64,000 nt of DNA from contig NZ_RHOK01000001.1 of assembly GCF_003946175.1 (NCBI RefSeq), forward strand, positions 144,276 through 208,275. Reading direction: 5' to 3'. The translations under genes were made by a program, and so were the position numbers. The notes beneath the pieces are model-generated. The model was not told where the DNA came from. It saw nothing but the letters and a program-made list of their open reading frames with translations, and made no database searches. Below are positions 61,497 through 64,000 of the stretch, in pieces. Source of the DNA: Lacticaseibacillus suibinensis (lineage in GTDB: Bacteria > Bacillota > Bacilli > Lactobacillales > Lactobacillaceae). Position 1 is the first letter of the stretch, and every line of letters starts with the position of its first letter.

Positions 61497-62054
61497 TCAT
61501 TCACCTACAATTCCTTGACGTCTCCAATCTTTGACCCGTTCGGTCATCATGGACTGCATCGACCAGCCGAATTCCTCGCAGATGAACGCCGCAGCGTTGC
61601 TCCCGTATAGCAGAGCATCGAGTAACTGGTTGACTGCGTTAAGCGGGTCGCTGGTGTCCTTCACCTTCTCTGCTGGCGTAGTCAGTTCATCGAATGAGTT
61701 CTGTACTGCCTCGATGGCCTGCTGCATTTCGGGCACCAGCCTGATTGCCATGGCCAATGGCTCTTTGACAATTCCATCGCCATTGATAACAGGTGCTGTG
61801 ACGTGGACGAATTGGTGCGCCATATCCAATGCGAGGAACGCGTCCTGCGCCTGCTCAACAATCTTGGCAGCGTCCTCAAGCTGAATGTCTTGCTTGCCAT
61901 TCATCATGCGTGACATTGACGGTTGAGAAACTCCAATCATCCTTGCCGTGTTGACTCCGGTCATGCCTACCCGCTGCATCTCGTGGCGCAAGGTGCGCGG
62001 GCTCCTTATTGACCGCCGTATTGTGTAGCGGCCTTGCAGTGGCATTGTCTTCAT
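61497..62054 (-). CDS. HTH-domain phage protein
   Basis: A 185-residue protein with an XRE-like HTH at about residues 25-65 (LRHEMQRVGMTGVNTARMIG, VSQPSMSRMMNGKQDI) and a long helical C-terminus. ATG at 62054 behind GAGGGG. Early regulator or replication factor; role not clear. Confidence 0.6.
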   Translation of the reverse strand: MKTMPLQGRYTIRRSIRSPRTLRHEMQRVGMTGVNTARMIGVSQPSMSRMMNGKQDIQLEDAAKIVEQAQDAFLALDMAHQFVHVTAPVINGDGIVKEPLAMAIRLVPEMQQAIEAVQNSFDELTTPAEKVKDTSDPLNAVNQLLDALLYGSNAAAFICEEFGWSMQSMMTERVKDWRRQGIVGE

Positions 62055-62096
62055 GAATAACACCCCTCTCATAAATACGTTCATACGTCTGTATAC

Positions 62097-62288
62097 TTAG
62101 GCCATAGCGATTTGCTCTTTGAGTTCAATCGCCACGTCCTTGCACCAACTTGCGATTTCCATATCGGTCATCGCTAAGCACTCCATGTTGATGGCTTGTG
62201 CGCTCCCCTGATGTGTCTCAATGAGGTAGTCCATGCACTTGCGCCGGCCTTGCTCCAAAAAGCTGGCCACGATTCGTTCCTCTTCCAT
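62097..62288 (-). CDS. Small phage hypothetical protein
   Basis: A 63-residue helical protein with three Cys; AGAGGGGGTGACGGC precedes the ATG. No family recognised. Confidence 0.5.
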   Translation of the reverse strand: MEEERIVASFLEQGRRKCMDYLIETHQGSAQAINMECLAMTDMEIASWCKDVAIELKEQIAMA

Positions 62289-62324
62289 GCCGTCACCCCC
62301 TCTCGTTCTTTGACATGTGGATAG

Positions 62325-62603
62325 CTACCCCAGCAACTTTTTGTAGCCATTAAGAAGGCTCTCTGCGTCTGCGACCTGATCGTCGCTGAGTGCCTGGATA
62401 CTTCTTAGACCAAGGCGAGTTTTAATCAAGGCATACACGGCCGATCGGTTCGCATTACGTTCCTTGTTTGGCATCTCGCCAAGCCACTGTTCAAGATCGC
62501 GCTTGAACTCACGGACTGCAGCCGATGAACGCTCTGCCTTGTGGTTGTCGATTCGCTCGTCGATGAAGCTTTGTAGCTCCTCGACTGTTGTTGGCATCTC
62601 CAT
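62325..62603 (-). CDS. ORF6C-like (antirepressor C-terminal type) protein
   Basis: A 92-residue protein. The C-terminal half (SAVYALIKTRLGLRSIQALS, AESLLNGYKKL) resembles the ORF6C domain found at the end of phage antirepressors, here without the usual N-terminal BRO/KilA part. Starts on the last base of the Cro-like gene. Confidence 0.5.
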   Translation of the reverse strand: MEMPTTVEELQSFIDERIDNHKAERSSAAVREFKRDLEQWLGEMPNKERNANRSAVYALIKTRLGLRSIQALSDDQVADAESLLNGYKKLLG

Positions 62604-62821
62604 TAGTTCTTCACCTCTGTTCCCATCAAATCATCAACTGTAATGTTCAGCGCCAGCGCCAGCTTCTTCATGTTTTCCCAAGTTGGGTCAGTGCCATGTT
62701 CAATTGCGCTGATGGTGGTCTGGGATACGCCGCTTTTAATGGCCAATGACGTCTGCGACATTGCCGTCTTATCGCGGTAATACTTGATTAACTCTCCTGC
62801 TTTCACGTTCTCATCTCCCAT
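62603..62821 (-). CDS. Cro-like repressor
   Basis: A 72-residue XRE HTH protein (YYRDKTAMSQTSLAIKSGVS, QTTISAIEHGTDPTWENM). First gene of the leftward lytic operon, next to the operator array and opposite the + strand repressor, which is the Cro position. Confidence 0.8.
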   Translation of the reverse strand: MGDENVKAGELIKYYRDKTAMSQTSLAIKSGVSQTTISAIEHGTDPTWENMKKLALALNITVDDLMGTEVKN

Positions 62822-62824
62822 CTA

Positions 62825-62898
62825 GTTAGCAATACTTTGCTAACTCCTATAAATATATAGTAGCAACCTTTTGCTAAATGTCAACAAAGTTTTGCTAC
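62825..62898. promoter_or_regulatory. Genetic-switch operator array
   Basis: Three related sites with half-site TTAGCAA and a 4-base centre: 62825-62844 (GTTAGCAA-TACT-TTGCTAAC, perfect), 62860-62877 (GTAGCAA-CCTT-TTGCTAA) and 62881-62898 (TCAACAA-AGTT-TTGCTAC, half degenerate). They flank and cover the leftward promoter. Confidence 0.85.
62854..62884 (-). promoter_or_regulatory. Leftward lytic promoter
   Basis: On the minus strand a perfect TTGACA (62879-62884) and TATATA 18-19 bases later. The middle operator lies exactly between them. Confidence 0.75.
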
Positions 62899-62963
62899 TT
62901 TCGCAGATTTTGTTTTCCGGCTGATACACTTGGCTTAACAATACATTGCTAGGAGCTGACCTT

Positions 62964-63200
62964 ATGAAAACAGACTCTGAATTGATTGCCGAACGATTAC
63001 TTGGAATACTGGATGAGCGAAACCTCACAATCAATCGACTAGCGACTCTTTCTGGCATGGGGCAATCCTCTGTGAATGCTATGTTCCGAGGAGCCAGTGC
63101 AAGTCCAAAGATTGGGACTCTTCGTAAGATTGCAAGTGGTTTAGAAATGCCACTTACTGAGCTACTGGACTTCCCGCCCTACAACGAGGTGGAGAAATGA
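62964..63200 (+). CDS. CI-like lysogeny repressor, small HTH type
   Basis: A 78-residue XRE HTH protein (NLTINRLATLSGMGQSSVNA, MFRGASASPKIGTLRKIASG). It is divergent from the lytic operon across the operator array. It lacks the C-terminal peptidase of classic CI repressors. ATG at 62964 behind AGGAG. Confidence 0.7.
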   Translation: MKTDSELIAERLLGILDERNLTINRLATLSGMGQSSVNAMFRGASASPKIGTLRKIASGLEMPLTELLDFPPYNEVEK

Positions 63201-63670
63201 ATGCTGGGTGGGTTGCCCTAGCAACACCGCTGCTGGTAGTCTTAGCCACGTACTTTTTCGGCCTAGCGACGAAGCGTGTAGAGCTTAGGAATGCTGCCGC
63301 CCGTGAAAGATATGATCACTTGTATATTCCCTTCATGGATTGGCTTGTCCACGTGCCTCTTTCATGGGCCGACCCTGGCCACTACTCCTCGGATGTACGC
63401 TGGGCCTTGATGAAGCTGCTACTAGAGAACGCCCAATACATGGGACCCGACAGTGCTGAGTTGCTTATGTCTCTATATGACGCCAACAGCAATCTAGACG
63501 CTCTAGATGTGGACCACAATCAGCGCTATCTTCTGACTGCCCCCAAGGAGTACAGGCAGCTTTTCGCAGCAATGTCTAGAGCACTTTTGTCAGAAGCATC
63601 GCAATTAGCACGAGTGCTGCAATTACCAGACCTGCCCAAAGCCATCGAAGCCGGCTTCCACCATCAATGA
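63197..63670 (+). CDS. Membrane-anchored protein of the lysogeny module
   Basis: A 157-residue protein with one N-terminal membrane helix (WVALATPLLVVLATYFFGLA) and a cytoplasmic helical domain. ATGA overlap with the repressor gene, so it is made in lysogens. Position and build suggest superinfection exclusion or another lysogen-expressed trait, but there is no direct motif. Confidence 0.6.
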   Translation: MNAGWVALATPLLVVLATYFFGLATKRVELRNAAARERYDHLYIPFMDWLVHVPLSWADPGHYSSDVRWALMKLLLENAQYMGPDSAELLMSLYDANSNLDALDVDHNQRYLLTAPKEYRQLFAAMSRALLSEASQLARVLQLPDLPKAIEAGFHHQ

Positions 63671-63734
63671 TGAAAACAACCACTACGCCGCCGACCATAC
63701 CCAACAGATAGAGCGCCGGAATAAGAAAGCTCAT
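63576..63734 (-). CDS. Possible small membrane protein, antisense to the end of the lysogeny gene
   Basis: A 52-codon frame, MSFLIPALYLLGMVGGVVVV, a short turn (FIIDGGSRLRW), then a second hydrophobic segment ending LLTKVL. GATCAGGAAAC precedes the ATG. It overlaps the 3' end of the + strand gene by 95 bases, so it may be chance or a real two-helix protein. Confidence 0.35.
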   Translation of the reverse strand: MSFLIPALYLLGMVGGVVVVFIIDGGSRLRWLWAGLVIAALVLIAMLLTKVL

Positions 63735-63830
63735 GTTTCCTGATCTCCCATCATCAAACCGTTCACCGTGCTACCTCCTGTCCTTTGACATTTGATTGTG
63801 TGAGATAATCGCCTCTGAAAGGAGGTGATT

Positions 63831-63998
63831 ATGATGAATCTAGAAGAAATCGCTAAGCGAAAAGCTCAAGAAATACTGACGAGTAAGGGGATCAATGTAA
63901 CGTGCCCCTTTTGCAAAAAAGATTTCTTAGCCCGCTCTATGAATGTTGAGTGCCCTCATTGTCATAAGACGCTCGATGTGGAATTTAACTTAAAGTAG
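63831..63998 (+). CDS. Small zinc-ribbon protein
   Basis: A 55-residue protein with CPFC and CPHC knuckles 13 residues apart, expected to bind one zinc. AAGGAGGTGATT precedes tandem ATGs. It continues the lysogeny-side gene set that runs off the window towards the integrase. Confidence 0.7.
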   Translation: MMNLEEIAKRKAQEILTSKGINVTCPFCKKDFLARSMNVECPHCHKTLDVEFNLK

Positions 63999-64000
63999 TT

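Noticed and set aside
1..64000. CRISPR arrays, rRNA genes or insertion sequences
   Set aside because: I saw no regularly spaced repeats, no rRNA and no transposase frames with terminal inverted repeats.

Overview
The window looks like the chromosome of a fairly GC-rich lactic acid bacterium of the Lactobacillaceae, probably Lacticaseibacillus-like. The basis is the house-keeping genes (prmA-DUF3013, DUF960-ybaK-apt-recJ, DUF6483, YxeA), the LPXTG surface protein, and a prophage that resembles Lactobacillus siphophages of the A2 kind. The genus is an inference. The host backbone (1-3370 and 18018-32000) is interrupted by two pieces of foreign DNA.

1-3370: host genes. prmA (cut by the window edge) and a DUF3013 gene, two small hypothetical genes, then a run of small membrane or secreted proteins ending at a tRNA-Ser(CGA) gene.

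3399-18017: an integrated element in the 3' half of tRNA-Ser. A 60-bp imperfect repeat (57/60) marks attL and attR. Paired GTACCA-N5-GTACCA sites lie exactly 94 bp inside each core. The left end carries a tyrosine integrase, a MobT-type relaxase (HTH plus Rep_trans) and a DUF3173 protein, but no conjugation genes, so it looks like an integrative mobilizable element. A divergent HTH regulator and an operator over the mobilization promoter separate this module from a rightward, visibly AT-richer defence cargo. The cargo is a PASTA-domain protein, a coiled-coil TIR protein, a single-chain type ISP restriction-modification enzyme, and a Gabija-like pair (OLD-family nuclease plus UvrD helicase). 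A paralogue of the PASTA protein sits in the chromosome just right of attR.

18018-31700: host genes. The PASTA paralogue; a hypothetical gene; DUF960, ybaK, apt and recJ; a lactose/cellobiose-family PTS operon (IIB, IIC, IIA and a cytoplasmic acetylesterase) under a GntR/UTRA regulator with a cre-like promoter; a 37-codon gene; and a large sortase-anchored CAP-domain adhesin behind a strongly structured leader RNA.

31900-64000: a temperate siphophage genome read mostly leftwards and running off the right edge. From right to left: zinc-ribbon and membrane genes and a repressor (+ strand), an operator array, Cro-like and antirepressor-like genes, recombination and replication genes (DUF1351, ERF, replisome organizer, SSB, MazG, DUF1064), small accessory genes, an ArpU/RinA-like late regulator, a 690-bp non-coding zone with tRNA-like folds and phased repeats, a split type I-like methyltransferase with a half-HsdS, terminases, portal, head genes, tail genes, tape measure, Dit, a tail-associated GH25 protein, holin-region genes and a CHAP endolysin. 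A cluster of terminators closes the left end. The integrase and right attachment site are not in the window.

Three -1 frameshift sites stand out. CCCAAAA at the end of the capsid gene would add 59 residues, CCCAAAG at the end of the tail-tube gene would add 26 residues, and TTTTTTC in the tail chaperone gene would join the two chaperone frames. The most novel-looking unit is the PASTA plus coiled-coil-TIR pair at the head of the defence cargo.
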